64,000 nucleotides of DNA from Rhodococcus qingshengii JCM 15477 (GCF_023221595.1 NZ_CP096563.1:1222501-1286500), one strand, 5' to 3'; shown: positions 34,988 through 44,413, numbered from the stretch's first letter. The notes: generated by a model not told the origin, from the sequence alone. Translations and numbers: made by a program.

Positions 34988-36175
34988 CTACAGGTGCGGT
35001 TTCAGTTGGATCTTGACCGCGCCTTCCTGCTTCTTCTGGAAGATCTCGTAGGCGTGTGGCGCCTGATCGAGCGGCAGCTGATGGGTGGAAAAGGTGTCGA
35101 CACCGAGTGGGTCGTCGTCAGTGAGCAGGGGCATGATGTCCTCTACCCACTTCTTGACGTTCGCCTGGCCCATCCTGAGCTGAATCTGCTTGTCGAACAT
35201 GGTCATCAGCGGCAGCGGATCGACCATTCCGCCGTAGACACCGATCAAAGAAATGGTTCCGCCGCGCCGAACGATGTCGATGGCCGAATAGACAGCGCCA
35301 AGGCGATCGATTCCTGCGTTACGCATCGCAGGCGCGGCAAGAGCATCGGGAAGGAGTCCGACGAACTGCTGCGCGAGCTTTCCGATCGGAGATCCGTGCG
35401 CTTCCATACCGACAGCGTCGATCACCGAATCGGTTCCGCGGCCGTTTGTCGCGTCTCTGATGGCATCGCCGATCTTGCTGCCGTAGTCGTCCAGGTTGAG
35501 GGTCTCGATACCGCGTTCGGCAAGGCGCGCAAGACGTTCGGGTACACGGTCCACACCGATTACTCGAAACCCCTTGTGGTGGGCGATACGAGCCGCCATG
35601 TCACCGATCGGTCCGAGGCCGAGGATTGTCACGGACCCACCCGGCGGAATGTCGGCGTATTCGACCGACTGCCAAGCGGTGGGGAGCACGTCGGAGAGGT
35701 AGACGAATCGCGAATCCGCGGGACCTTCGGGAACTTTGATGTGTGTGAAATGTGCTTGCGGTACTCGGAGGTACTCAGCCTGCCCGCCGGGCACCGAGCC
35801 GTAGAGCTCGGAGAAGCCGAACAATGCTGCGCCCGTTCCCTGATCGCGGACCTGCGTCGTCTCGCACTGTGTGTAGAGGCTCGAATCGCACATGAAACAG
35901 TTGCCACACGAGATCTGGAACGGAATCACGACGCGGTCACCTATCTCGAGATTCGTGACTTCCGAACCGACTTCTTCGACGATTCCCATCGGTTCATGGC
36001 CGAGAATGTCGCCGGCATTCATGAACGCACCCAGAGTCTCGTACAGGTGCAGATCGGATCCGCAGATATTCGTCGTGGTGACCTTGATGATTGCGTCGGT
36101 GGGTTCGACGATCTTCGGGTCCGGAACCGTATCGACGCTTACTTTCCGTTTGCCTTGCCAAGTCACTGCGCGCAC
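34988..36175 (-). CDS. Zinc-dependent alcohol dehydrogenase (formaldehyde-dehydrogenase-like, MDR family)
   Basis: A 395-residue medium-chain dehydrogenase. The catalytic zinc is bound by CGSDLH and GHEPMG. The structural zinc loop CGNCFMCDSSLYTQC has its cysteines. The Rossmann motif is GLGPIGDMAAR. The 395-residue length, with an insertion around GMEAHGSPIGKLAQQFVGLL, fits the glutathione-independent formaldehyde dehydrogenase branch. The start was set to GTG 36175, with GAGAGG nine bases upstream; the frame extends to 36244 without family support. Confidence 0.92.
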   Translation of the reverse strand: MRAVTWQGKRKVSVDTVPDPKIVEPTDAIIKVTTTNICGSDLHLYETLGAFMNAGDILGHEPMGIVEEVGSEVTNLEIGDRVVIPFQISCGNCFMCDSSLYTQCETTQVRDQGTGAALFGFSELYGSVPGGQAEYLRVPQAHFTHIKVPEGPADSRFVYLSDVLPTAWQSVEYADIPPGGSVTILGLGPIGDMAARIAHHKGFRVIGVDRVPERLARLAERGIETLNLDDYGSKIGDAIRDATNGRGTDSVIDAVGMEAHGSPIGKLAQQFVGLLPDALAAPAMRNAGIDRLGAVYSAIDIVRRGGTISLIGVYGGMVDPLPLMTMFDKQIQLRMGQANVKKWVEDIMPLLTDDDPLGVDTFSTHQLPLDQAPHAYEIFQKKQEGAVKIQLKPHL

Positions 36176-36356
36176 TGGGATCGACCTCTCATCGTGGAAA
36201 TGCTGTTCGCAGTCACCTGCCCGAAAGCACTGAAATGCAAACAAAATCGGTGAGGGTTGCGAGAAGTCCTGAGCGCGTTAGATTGAGATGGAGCTGGGTC
36301 CCGGTCTCTTTGCGCCGGCTCCAGGACCGAGACGACGAGATGATGAGGACGATCGC

Positions 36357-36503
36357 ATGACCGACAAAGACGACAACGACCAGTCGCCCAAGGGCGGGCA
36401 CCCAGGACCCGTGGACAAGGGCGGCGACGGGGGAATGGCAACGCGAGAACAGGCGCCTGAACTGGTCGAGGAGACCTCCGACGAGAAGTCTGACGACGAG
36501 TAG
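36357..36503 (+). CDS. Small acidic disordered protein, 48 residues
   Basis: MTDKDDNDQSPKGGHPGPVD then KGGDGGMATREQAPELVEET and SDEKSDDE. Nearly all residues are charged, Gly or Pro; it is predicted to be disordered. A GAGGA ribosome site is eight bases upstream. No known family. The coding frame uses typical G/C-ending codons, which supports it. Confidence 0.65.
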   Translation: MTDKDDNDQSPKGGHPGPVDKGGDGGMATREQAPELVEETSDEKSDDE

Positions 36504-36642
36504 TTTCCTTTTACTCCGCGTTGGGTAACAACGGGGATAGGCCGCATCGGACCGTCCCGGAATCAATGCGGGCGAGGTTCCTCGAGGTTGAGCAGCCAGC
36601 CACGGGAACCGCCTTAAGCAGATCCCTCAACCCTGTTGTCAT

Positions 36643-37281
36643 TCAACCCTGTAACAGCACGTGATCGAATCGGGTCCGCAGTAGTGTCGGGACCCGGAAG
36701 TCGTCAAGCGTTCGAACTATCAACTGTTCGGCAACATCCCGGAGTTTCACGTTGGTCTCTTGAGAACGCCACACGAGGATGTCGAAGGCGCGATCGGCCG
36801 AAATGCCGTAGATCACCATGAGCATGCCTTTGGCTTGCTCGATTACTCCGCGAGAAGCGGTGATTTCGTTGACCAGCACGTCGACAGACGCTTTCACCGT
36901 ACTGTCGAGGGTTTCGGTGACGTCGATGTAGAAGCCTGAGCTGCCGACCACGGCACCCGACTCGTCCACGACGCTGTCGCCGACGACGATTACCGAGTGA
37001 GTGTCCCCTGCAGTGTCGATGATGCGGTGGCGGCTGCTGAACGGTCCGCCTGAAGTGCGGATGGCGTGCAGTGTTTGAGCAACGTGTCTTCGGTCGTCGG
37101 GATGCTTGTGCGAGAGCATCAATTCTGTCGTCGGAGCTACTTGGTCGGGTTCGTATCCGTGAATCCGTGCAACTTCGTCCGACCACTCCCACCGATCGCC
37201 GTTGCGGTGATAGAGAAAGCCGCCCACCCGGTGTGGAGCCCCCGATCCTGACGTTCGCCCCAACCCGTCCTCGTTCACCAC
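36643..37281 (-). CDS. PAS-ANTAR RNA-binding antiterminator-type regulator
   Basis: A 212-residue protein. A PAS domain covers about residues 20-125 (WSDEVARIHGYEPDQVAPTT, SVIVVGDSVVDESGAVVGSS). An ANTAR domain follows (residues about 138-195: ITASRGVIEQAKGMLMVIYG, then QETNVKLRDVAEQLI). ANTAR domains bind two-hairpin RNA motifs and prevent termination; the PAS part may sense redox or a ligand. The gene stands alone. Start is GTG 37281. Confidence 0.9.
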   Translation of the reverse strand: MVNEDGLGRTSGSGAPHRVGGFLYHRNGDRWEWSDEVARIHGYEPDQVAPTTELMLSHKHPDDRRHVAQTLHAIRTSGGPFSSRHRIIDTAGDTHSVIVVGDSVVDESGAVVGSSGFYIDVTETLDSTVKASVDVLVNEITASRGVIEQAKGMLMVIYGISADRAFDILVWRSQETNVKLRDVAEQLIVRTLDDFRVPTLLRTRFDHVLLQG

Positions 37282-37449
37282 ACACGCCCCCTCGTTCTCG
37301 ACCTCGTCCCAACCGGCGTACTCGCCAGTTAGTTATATCGGACAAATCCGGCGGAGGTGGTGTCGGTCCCATATTTCGGAGCATCGTCTGGATCGCTACC
37401 GCATGGGTCGGGGAAACCGGCCCTCAGAGTACTTGGCGACGGTCCCACG

Positions 37450-38325
37450 TCACTCGCGGTTGAAACAGTGTTGCCGCTGTGTCCATTCGGTGATCGCCGC
37501 CGCGATGGCCGCAGGCTGATCCTCGGGGGCGAGATGTCCTGCGGGACCGCACTGTTCCACCTCGAGATTTGCGATATTCGATCGGCTCCACGTGACTTCG
37601 TCAGGTCCGATCATGAGAAGTTCTGCGGGGCCGCTGAAGGTGAGAAGAAGTTTGGGTACGTCGGTGCTTTCTGCGAGCCAATCGCTGTACGCCGCCACAC
37701 GTGCATTCACGTCACCGGGAGTTCCTTCGATGGGGAAGGATCGTGGCCACTCGAGAAGCGGTCGGCGACTCTCTCGTGACGGATAAGGGGAGCGATAGGC
37801 CTCGGCATCGGTTTCGGTCATTTCACCGAGAACCGTTCTGTGAAGCGCTATTTCGAGAAAGAAGTTCTCGTCGAGTACCTTCGTCTCTCCTGTGTCGGAG
37901 TCCCTCAGAGCTTCCACCCGTGCCCGTGCCTCTCCCGGGAAGTGTTCGTCCCAGGTCATCGGACGAAGGATCGTTTCGAAGAAGGCCACACCTCGGACGC
38001 GATCGGGGTGGCGGGCAGCCCAGTCCAGTGCAAGCGCCCCGCCCCAGTCGTGTCCGACGAGTACGACGTCGTCGAGTTCCATCTGGTCGAACCAGGCGTC
38101 GAGGTAGCGGGCGGTGTCGAGGAAGCCATAGTTGATTGGCGGTTTGCCTGACCGCCCCATTCCGATGAGGTCAGGGGCAAGTGCGTGGCCCAGATTTCCT
38201 ATCTGCGGCAGGATGTTTCGCCACAAGTGCGAGGATGTGGGGTTTCCGTGGATGAGTACGAAGGGTGGTCCTTCACCGCGCGAGCGGTAGGCCATGGTCG
38301 AGTCGAGCACGGGAATTGTGGGCAT
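37450..38325 (-). CDS. Haloalkane dehalogenase (HLD-II type)
   Basis: A 291-residue alpha/beta hydrolase. The nucleophile is Asp93 in GHDWGG, halide-binding residues are Asn28 (HGNPTSSHLWR) and Trp94, the acid is Glu117 (FFETI) and the base is the His of GPAGHLAPED. These positions match LinB/DhaA-type HLD-II enzymes, which hydrolyse haloalkanes to alcohols and halide without cofactors. It is transcribed divergently from a MarR gene, with two direct repeats between them. Substrate range cannot be read from sequence. Confidence 0.93.
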   Translation of the reverse strand: MPTIPVLDSTMAYRSRGEGPPFVLIHGNPTSSHLWRNILPQIGNLGHALAPDLIGMGRSGKPPINYGFLDTARYLDAWFDQMELDDVVLVGHDWGGALALDWAARHPDRVRGVAFFETILRPMTWDEHFPGEARARVEALRDSDTGETKVLDENFFLEIALHRTVLGEMTETDAEAYRSPYPSRESRRPLLEWPRSFPIEGTPGDVNARVAAYSDWLAESTDVPKLLLTFSGPAELLMIGPDEVTWSRSNIANLEVEQCGPAGHLAPEDQPAAIAAAITEWTQRQHCFNRE

Positions 38326-38338
38326 TGCGACTCCTCAA

Positions 38339-38382
38339 ATAGTTTCCATATACTCTAATTGAGATAGTAGCCATGTATTCTA
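38339..38382. promoter_or_regulatory. Two direct 19-bp repeats in the dehalogenase-marR divergent promoter
   Basis: ATAGTTTCCATATACTCTA (38339-38357) and ATAGTAGCCATGTATTCTA (38364-38382) match at 15 of 19 positions with a 25-base period. They cover the space between the two start codons, as expected for sites of the MarR regulator. The second repeat covers ATG 38373, favouring the later marR start. Confidence 0.65.
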
Positions 38383-38387
38383 TTTGT

Positions 38388-38846
38388 ATGCAAGATCGAG
38401 AAACATGGACGACAGGGTCGCTGGTGTGGCACCTTGGCTTGCGCTGGCGGGCGGGGGTTGACCGAGCGATCGCGCACCTGGGGTTGACTCACGCCCAGTA
38501 TTCAGTGCTCGCGTCTCTGCATGGTCTGGTGAGTGCGGGGGAGAGGCCGAGTCAGCGAGAACTCTCAGTGCACACAGGATTGCAGCGAATCTACATATCC
38601 AAGCTCGTGCGAGCGTTGGAGAAGAGCGGGTTTGTTGTCAGTGAACGCGATAGTCGCGATGCGCGAGCCGTTCGCCTCGATCTCAGTGACGAGGGCAAAC
38701 GAGTCATAGAGCTCGCTAAAGACATTGTCCGCCAATTGGATGCAAAGAATACGGAAGTGCTGACGAAAACCGGAGGGCGGGAACTCGCCGAGCTCCACCG
38801 CGCCCTTGGCGCGTTACTCGACGCCACCGAAGCAGGAGATGGATAA
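38388..38846 (+). CDS. MarR-family transcriptional regulator
   Basis: About 152 residues. The winged HTH shows PSQRELSVHTGLQRIYISKL (recognition helix) and a wing SERDSRDARAVRLDLSDEGK. Likely controls the divergent haloalkane dehalogenase gene and itself by binding the direct repeats at 38339-38382. ATG 38388 is preferred over ATG 38373. Confidence 0.9.
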   Translation: MQDRETWTTGSLVWHLGLRWRAGVDRAIAHLGLTHAQYSVLASLHGLVSAGERPSQRELSVHTGLQRIYISKLVRALEKSGFVVSERDSRDARAVRLDLSDEGKRVIELAKDIVRQLDAKNTEVLTKTGGRELAELHRALGALLDATEAGDG

Positions 38847-38970
38847 CGCGCCGGTCCGCTTCGTGGCGTAACCGAAGGCGATCGTGTGCGGACCCGGTCC
38901 ACAGGACGTTCGTTGGGGGAGCGACGGAAGCGTCGATCCCCCAACGAGCCTATTGTCTAGCTGTCGATCG

Positions 38971-39585
38971 TTACGGCGTCACGTTGATCGGCGAGGCCGA
39001 CGCGAACTGCAGTGTGCCGGACATGGTTGCCGTGCCAGTGGCTGCGGCGGGGCAGACGGGCCCGGTGCCGGTACGCGTGTAGTTCACAGTGCCGGTGTTG
39101 CTGGCCACGACGCGCTGGTTGGGAATATCGAATGGCAGCGGTCCGACAGTGCTGGCCCCGACGGTGACTGTGCACGTGGATCCGGGCATCGTCACGACTG
39201 CGCCTCCTGCAGGAATGACCAGGGATCCCTGAGCCGATCCGGTGTCTGCCGAGACGTTCAATAGCCACGAGCCGGAGGTGGTGACCACAGCGGGTAGGCC
39301 GTTAGCCTTGCACCCGGTCAGGCTGGGGGTGCCGATATTGACGTTGACTCCGCCGGTGCCGGTGTTGGAATTACCCGGCGCGGATGGGATGGTCCCGGAG
39401 CCCGTCGTACTGGAGCAGGTAAGTGTGATCGTTCCTGTCTTGATACTGAGATTGCTGCTCGAAGCAGTCACGGTTTGACCCGCTGGAGTGACGACGGTCG
39501 AAGCCAGAGCGGTGCCGGCTGCGACTGCAATCGCGGCTGCGGCGGCAGCTGTGACGATGGTGGTGCGGCGAACTGCATGGGACAT
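38971..39585 (-). CDS. Secreted Thr/Ser/Gly-rich protein, 204 residues
   Basis: Signal peptide (MSHAVRRTTIVTAAAAAAIA, cleavage after ALAS). The mature chain is beta-rich and rich in Thr, Ser, Gly and Val, with cysteines in LTCSST, TGCKANG, STCTVT and PVCPAAA. AAGGAGATATCG precedes the ATG. It has no clear relation to the two paralogues upstream, but the three genes lie in one direction with short gaps and are all exported. No family recognised. Confidence 0.78.
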   Translation of the reverse strand: MSHAVRRTTIVTAAAAAAIAVAAGTALASTVVTPAGQTVTASSSNLSIKTGTITLTCSSTTGSGTIPSAPGNSNTGTGGVNVNIGTPSLTGCKANGLPAVVTTSGSWLLNVSADTGSAQGSLVIPAGGAVVTMPGSTCTVTVGASTVGPLPFDIPNQRVVASNTGTVNYTRTGTGPVCPAAATGTATMSGTLQFASASPINVTP

Positions 39586-39634
39586 CGATATCTCCTTGTT
39601 GTCGGTGATACTTCGTGAGTCGCCGGTGCTTGCT

Positions 39635-40423
39635 CTACTGCGTCCGCAGGCTGTCGGCGCCGATGTTGAACACATCGCTTGTGGTGGTCAACGAGTTGTG
39701 ACCACTCGAAGACGGAACGTTGGCGCGAAGATTGACTGCCCAATTCAATGCGCCGAACAGTCCACATCCAGATGCGCCCGGTACCGCGAACGTCTGGTCG
39801 GCGTGCGTCACGTTTCTGACGGCGGCGGTATCCGGAAATCCTGGAACTTCTTCCAGGACACCATTCTCGGACACTCCGAGTTTGAACATGATCGGGTTGC
39901 TCGCAGAACCCAGATAGCAGTTGCCGCCCAGCAAGGGGTTGGAGATCTTCAATCTTGCCGGAAGTGTGACACCGAGTTGGAATGCGTCGACTGTTGGCAA
40001 CGCGACCGGTTCGACTGTTGCCTTGATGGTGGTCAAGCCGCCGGGGAACGGTATACCGAGCCCGAAGATTCCTCCTGGTACCTCGATGGGGCTGGAATAG
40101 ACGCCTTTGGTGCCGTCAGTGGGAGGAATGAAGATCTGGTCGAACCCGAATTCTGCGTCGGGGTTCTCGCGATAGGCGACACCGCCGGCGATATTCAACG
40201 AGCCGGAAGGAATCGGTACTTTGAGCCCGTTGATGTTCATTTCGCCGCCTTTGACGACGACGTCGACACAGGTGCTTGTCTCCGGATTGGCTATCGGGCA
40301 TTTTCCCCAGCCCCCGAACGGCGCATTGGGCAGCGGGGCCGCCGTCGCGGTTGACACCGCCCCGAGAGTGAGGACTCCCGCTGCGACGACAGCGAGCGCG
40401 GCTCTGAATCGTATTGTGCGCAT
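39635..40423 (-). CDS. Exported protein, tandem paralogue A
   Basis: A 262-residue protein with a signal peptide (MRTIRFRAALAVVAAGVLTL, cleavage near ATAAP). The mature protein begins LPNAPFGGWGKCPIANPETS and shows GGVAYRENPDAEFGFDQIFI, PTVDAFQLGVTLPARLKISN, and a C-terminus SDVFNIGADSLRTQ. The next gene encodes a close relative with the same order of motifs. Two cysteine pairs are conserved. The family is not known to me; it may be a mycolate-envelope protein. Confidence 0.83.
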   Translation of the reverse strand: MRTIRFRAALAVVAAGVLTLGAVSTATAAPLPNAPFGGWGKCPIANPETSTCVDVVVKGGEMNINGLKVPIPSGSLNIAGGVAYRENPDAEFGFDQIFIPPTDGTKGVYSSPIEVPGGIFGLGIPFPGGLTTIKATVEPVALPTVDAFQLGVTLPARLKISNPLLGGNCYLGSASNPIMFKLGVSENGVLEEVPGFPDTAAVRNVTHADQTFAVPGASGCGLFGALNWAVNLRANVPSSSGHNSLTTTSDVFNIGADSLRTQ

Positions 40424-40493
40424 GGACAAGTGAACTCCGTTTCGAGGTGGCAATCTGTCGTCGATGACGGTTCTGTGGCAGTGGGTTGGATTG

Positions 40494-41366
40494 CTAGTTG
40501 GCACTACGTTCGGCAACGACGGCAGCGGGTTCGGGTGAGCCGGCCGGCTGGGGCCTGAGGCTGTCGGCACCGATGTTGTAGACGTCACTCGTCGTGGCGA
40601 GGGAGTTGGACGTGGTGGACGAGGGAAGCCCGGCGCGCCAGTTGACGATTGGATTCAGAACGCCGAACGGGCCACACCCGGAAGCTGTCGGGACCGCGAA
40701 GGGCTGTCCGGTGTGCCCGGTGTTTCGAACGACGGCAGTATCCGGGAAACCTGGAACCTCTTCGAGGACACCGTATTCGGTCACATCCAAGTTGAGTTGG
40801 ACGGGGTTGTTGTCCGAGCCCAGGTAGCATTTGCCGCCGAGGAGAGGGTTCGCGATCTTCAATTTGACGGGTAGCTTCACACCAAGCTGAAATGCATCCA
40901 CGGTGGGGAGTGCAGACGTCGACTCTACGGTGGCCGAAGCCTTGTTCAGTCCGAAGAGATTGTTGAATGGCAGGTCGATTCCGAGTGCGCCCCCGGGGAT
41001 GTCGATGGGTTTGGCGTAGATCCCCCGACTGTTGTCGTTCGGCGGGATGAATACTTGGTCGAATCCGAATTCAGCCTCTGGATTCTCCCGGTATGCAACT
41101 CCGCCTGCGATGCGCATCGCCCCGGCGGGAATGCTGACGGAAAGCTTGCCGATCTTCATGTTTCCGCCGGTGACCGTGACGTCCATACAGGTGCTGGTCT
41201 CGGGATTGTCGATCGGACATGAATCCCAACCGCCGAAGGGGATCTCCGCTGCCGGGGCGGCTCCTGCAATGCTTGCTGACAAGCTTCCCACCGCAGCGGC
41301 GGTGGCGAACACAGTTGCGGTGGCGAGTGCGCCGAAAAGCCCACGCGACGTCGAACGTCGGGACAT
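40494..41366 (-). CDS. Exported protein, tandem paralogue B
   Basis: A 290-residue paralogue of 39635-40423. Signal peptide (SRRSTSRGLFGALATATVFA, cleavage near IAGAAP). Same core motifs: FGGWDSCPIDNPETSTCMDV, GGVAYRENPEAEFGFDQVFI and PTVDAFQLGVKLPVKLKIAN. The C-terminus has SDVYNIGADSLRPQ followed by an extra Pro/Ala tail absent from paralogue A. AAAGGAG lies upstream of the ATG. It is first of the three exported genes in this direction. Confidence 0.83.
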   Translation of the reverse strand: MSRRSTSRGLFGALATATVFATAAAVGSLSASIAGAAPAAEIPFGGWDSCPIDNPETSTCMDVTVTGGNMKIGKLSVSIPAGAMRIAGGVAYRENPEAEFGFDQVFIPPNDNSRGIYAKPIDIPGGALGIDLPFNNLFGLNKASATVESTSALPTVDAFQLGVKLPVKLKIANPLLGGKCYLGSDNNPVQLNLDVTEYGVLEEVPGFPDTAVVRNTGHTGQPFAVPTASGCGPFGVLNPIVNWRAGLPSSTTSNSLATTSDVYNIGADSLRPQPAGSPEPAAVVAERSAN

Positions 41367-41735
41367 GTATTTCTCCTTTGGGTACAACCGACCAGTCGGG
41401 ATTGTGATGATGAGTGACGGTAGTCACGTGTGACTTGGATGTACAGACAATTTGAAACAATTCCGACAAAAGTATTACTGCGATCGCCTCCGCTACTACT
41501 TGTGGCTGTGAGGATTGAAATTTGTTGCAGTGCTCTGTGTCTCGTCATTCACCCACGAATCGCTGTGAGGTGCTTCGACCCGAAAAGGCGTTCGTCGACG
41601 GGAATATCGGACTCCTGTCGAAATCGAGGGGGCAATGTTTTGTCGGAGTCGCCAATGAGGGAAGTCAGGGCGAGTAACTTTGTCGAACAGCGGCTGATCG
41701 GTACTCCGGGCAGCTGCCCGAGAGAACGGATCGCC
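41367..41735. other. Divergent intergenic region, no confident gene
   Basis: About 370 bases between paralogue B and the WS/DGAT gene. No ribosome-site-bearing frame was seen except an alternative start for WS/DGAT at 41655. It should contain two divergent promoters. Confidence 0.4.
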
Positions 41736-43112
41736 ATGACGCTGATGCTGCCGCTCGACTCGATGTTCCTTCTGATGGAGTCACGGGAGCATCCCATGCA
41801 CGTCGGTGGCCTGTCGCTTTTCGTTCCGCCGGAAGGGGACGACGGCGAATTCGCCAGGTCGCTCTACCGTTCGCTGACCGACGTCGACTCGATTCGGCCC
41901 CTCTTCCGTCGCAAGCCGGTGCAGTTCTTGTCGAACTTCGCGCCGGTGCGTTGGACGGAGGACGAGGACGTCGATCTCGAATATCACGTCCGGTTGCTCG
42001 CGCTGCCCAAGCCGGGGCGAGTCCGCGAGTTGCTCGAGCTGACCTCCATGCTCCACGGCACGCTGCTCGATCGGCATCGGCCGCTGTGGGAGGCGTACGT
42101 GATCGAAGGTCTCGCCGACGGCCGAGTTGCCGTGTACATGAAGACGCACCACGCGCTCATGGATGGTGTGTCTGCTGTTCAGGCGTGGTACCGCAGCCTC
42201 TCGTCGGACCCGCTCGATCGAGAATCGATGCCTCCGTGGGCGCAGCGACCTTCTTCGGGGCGGGTTCGTGCCGGTCGCGGGCTGGACCTGCAGAGGCGGG
42301 TGGGCTCCGTGATCGAGACTGTGCAAGATGTGGTCGGGGTCGGCCCTGCGATAGTGAACGCCGCTGCCTCGGCAGTGAAGGACCACGTCGCACCGTTGCC
42401 GTTTGCTGCCCCGAAATCGATCTTCAACGTCCCGATCACCGGAGCGAGGCGTGTCGCCGCGCAGTCGTGGCCGATCGAGCGCCTGCGCAAGGTCAGCTGC
42501 GTTGCAGACGTGACGCTCAACGATGCGGTGTTGGCAATGTGCGCGGGTGCGCTACGGCGATACCTGATCGAACTGGACGAGTTGCCGGACAAACCGTTGA
42601 TCGCGATGGTGCCGGTATCCCTTCGCAAAGGCGAAGAGGGTGAGGCTTCCGGCAATGCCGTGGGTGCGGTGTTGTGTGATCTGGCAACCGAATTGGTAGA
42701 TCCGGCGGCCCGACTTCAGAGAGTTCACGACTCGATGAGTAGCGCCAAGTCCCTGATGTCGGGCCTGACGCCCCTGCAGATCACGGCGCTCAGTGCATTG
42801 AACGTCGCGGGTCTCGGGCTGCCGCTGATCCCTGGTTCATCCCGACTGATCACTGGGCGTCCAGTCTTCAATCTGGTGATTTCCAACGTCCCCGGCCCGA
42901 CAACGACGCGCTATTGGAATGGCGCGAAACTCGAGAGCTGTTACCCGGCATCGATTCCGTTGGACGGGCAGGCGATGAACATCACCGTCATCGGCTACGC
43001 GGACACCATGCAGTTCGGGCTCGTCGGCTGCCGCCGCAATGTTCCGCACTTGCAGCGGCTCCTCGGCCATCTCGAGGAATCCTTGAGTGAGCTCGAAGCC
43101 GCCGCAATTTGA
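41736..43112 (+). CDS. Wax ester synthase/acyl-CoA:diacylglycerol acyltransferase (WS/DGAT)
   Basis: A 458-residue enzyme. The catalytic motif HHALMDG is at residues 138-144, and PLDSMFLLMESREHPMHVGG is the family start, with the conserved C-terminal NVPGPTT and PLDGQAMNITVIGY segments. WS/DGATs join acyl-CoA to alcohols or diacylglycerol, making wax ester or triacylglycerol storage lipid. Start at ATG 41736 matches the family N-terminus; ATG 41655 with GGAG upstream would add 27 residues. Convergent with the NylB-like hydrolase. Confidence 0.95.
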   Translation: MTLMLPLDSMFLLMESREHPMHVGGLSLFVPPEGDDGEFARSLYRSLTDVDSIRPLFRRKPVQFLSNFAPVRWTEDEDVDLEYHVRLLALPKPGRVRELLELTSMLHGTLLDRHRPLWEAYVIEGLADGRVAVYMKTHHALMDGVSAVQAWYRSLSSDPLDRESMPPWAQRPSSGRVRAGRGLDLQRRVGSVIETVQDVVGVGPAIVNAAASAVKDHVAPLPFAAPKSIFNVPITGARRVAAQSWPIERLRKVSCVADVTLNDAVLAMCAGALRRYLIELDELPDKPLIAMVPVSLRKGEEGEASGNAVGAVLCDLATELVDPAARLQRVHDSMSSAKSLMSGLTPLQITALSALNVAGLGLPLIPGSSRLITGRPVFNLVISNVPGPTTTRYWNGAKLESCYPASIPLDGQAMNITVIGYADTMQFGLVGCRRNVPHLQRLLGHLEESLSELEAAAI

Positions 43113-43127
43113 ATGCGTGAGGAAACC

Positions 43128-44339
43128 TCAGCTGACGGGGACCGCTCCGCGAGCGTTCGATACCAAGTGAGTGCCGATCTGAAGGAACGCGGGTACGAAG
43201 TTCGGGGTGTCGATTGCAGGCGAAAGGATGTGGGCTCCGAAATGCGCGACCACAAACTCCAGGTCGCGTGAGATCAAGAGCCTCTGGCCATGGATTCCGC
43301 TTGCCATGAACGATCCGAACGGATCATTGAGGATCCACCAGTAGTCGTGGTAGCTCATCGTCGCGGGGGAATCGACAGGGGCACGCGGGCTTCTGACCTC
43401 CGAAGGATAGCCTGCGGGCACCCCCCCGGTCATCGATCGCGCGATGTGCGGTGGGATCACCTGACGATCCTCGACGGCACCGTCACAACGAATCATCTCA
43501 CCCACTCTGGCCACGTCTCGAAGGGTCGCACTGAATCCGCCCGCCGCCATTTCCGTTCCAGCGGAGTCGACTATGTAGAACGCATCTTCTTCGGCTCCGA
43601 TTCTTGACCAGACCAGCTCACTGAGTAGTTCGGCGAGTGAAGTTCCGGTCACGCGGCGCAGTATTTCTCCGACAGTCTCGACATTGCCGTTCTCGTAGCG
43701 GAATTCGACGCCGGTCGGGCCCGCAGTGCGTGCCGTGGCGAGGTGCTCGAGAATGGTCTCCGGGCCGCGGTAATTCATGGGGCGCAGCTTCGGGGCGACT
43801 ACGGCCCAGAAACGGCTGGCTTCGATGGTGCGATGGAACGGCCGACCGCCGTACGTTACATCAGTGCCCATGTGAAGAAGGTCCTGAATCCGATTGTCTC
43901 CGAACGCAGTTCCTGCCAACTCGGGAATGAATTTCGACGCCCGATCGTCGCGGTCGAACAATCCTTGTGCTTCGACCAGTGCAGCCATCAAACCGACGTA
44001 GGATTTCGCCATCGATGCATTGAGGTGCGGTTCGTGCGGTTCGCAACCGTGCAAGTAACTCTCGTACACGATGCGTCCCCGATGTAGCACTGCGATACCG
44101 TCACTGTGCGCACCCGCGAGGAACTCGGACACCGTCTGCTTCGGCTGATCCGGAAGGTTCAATGTGACACCGGACAGATCCGTGTAGTCGGTCGGGAGGG
44201 TCCATTTGGGTCCGTCGCCGCGCCACACACGGCGAGTCGCAACCATCTCTCGTATGGTTGTGGCTTGTTGGCGCACGTCGGCCGGGTCGGTGAATCCGCG
44301 CGCCCAGGGGATGTCATCCGTTGCGATGTTTCGTGCCAT
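43128..44339 (-). CDS. Beta-lactamase-fold serine hydrolase (6-aminohexanoate-dimer hydrolase/esterase-like)
   Basis: A 403-residue cytoplasmic enzyme of class C beta-lactamase fold. Ser109-x-x-Lys112 (NASMAKSYVG) and the Tyr motif RYENGN are present, as in NylB-type amide hydrolases and EstB-type esterases. No signal peptide, so it acts inside the cell. It follows the MFS transporter on the same strand, 74 bases downstream, probably as an operon; it may release the acid that the CoA ligase then activates. That link is inference. Confidence 0.88.
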   Translation of the reverse strand: MARNIATDDIPWARGFTDPADVRQQATTIREMVATRRVWRGDGPKWTLPTDYTDLSGVTLNLPDQPKQTVSEFLAGAHSDGIAVLHRGRIVYESYLHGCEPHEPHLNASMAKSYVGLMAALVEAQGLFDRDDRASKFIPELAGTAFGDNRIQDLLHMGTDVTYGGRPFHRTIEASRFWAVVAPKLRPMNYRGPETILEHLATARTAGPTGVEFRYENGNVETVGEILRRVTGTSLAELLSELVWSRIGAEEDAFYIVDSAGTEMAAGGFSATLRDVARVGEMIRCDGAVEDRQVIPPHIARSMTGGVPAGYPSEVRSPRAPVDSPATMSYHDYWWILNDPFGSFMASGIHGQRLLISRDLEFVVAHFGAHILSPAIDTPNFVPAFLQIGTHLVSNARGAVPVS

Positions 44340-44413
44340 CTGAGGTCTGCTTCCGTCTTGATTGCCGAGTTGGAGTGTTGATTGCCGCGTTCGTAGTTGA
44401 TGAACTGAATTGC

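Noticed and set aside
34994-36253. 419-codon plus-strand open frame
   Set aside because: Antisense to the zinc alcohol dehydrogenase, which has full family motifs; the other strand is a shadow.
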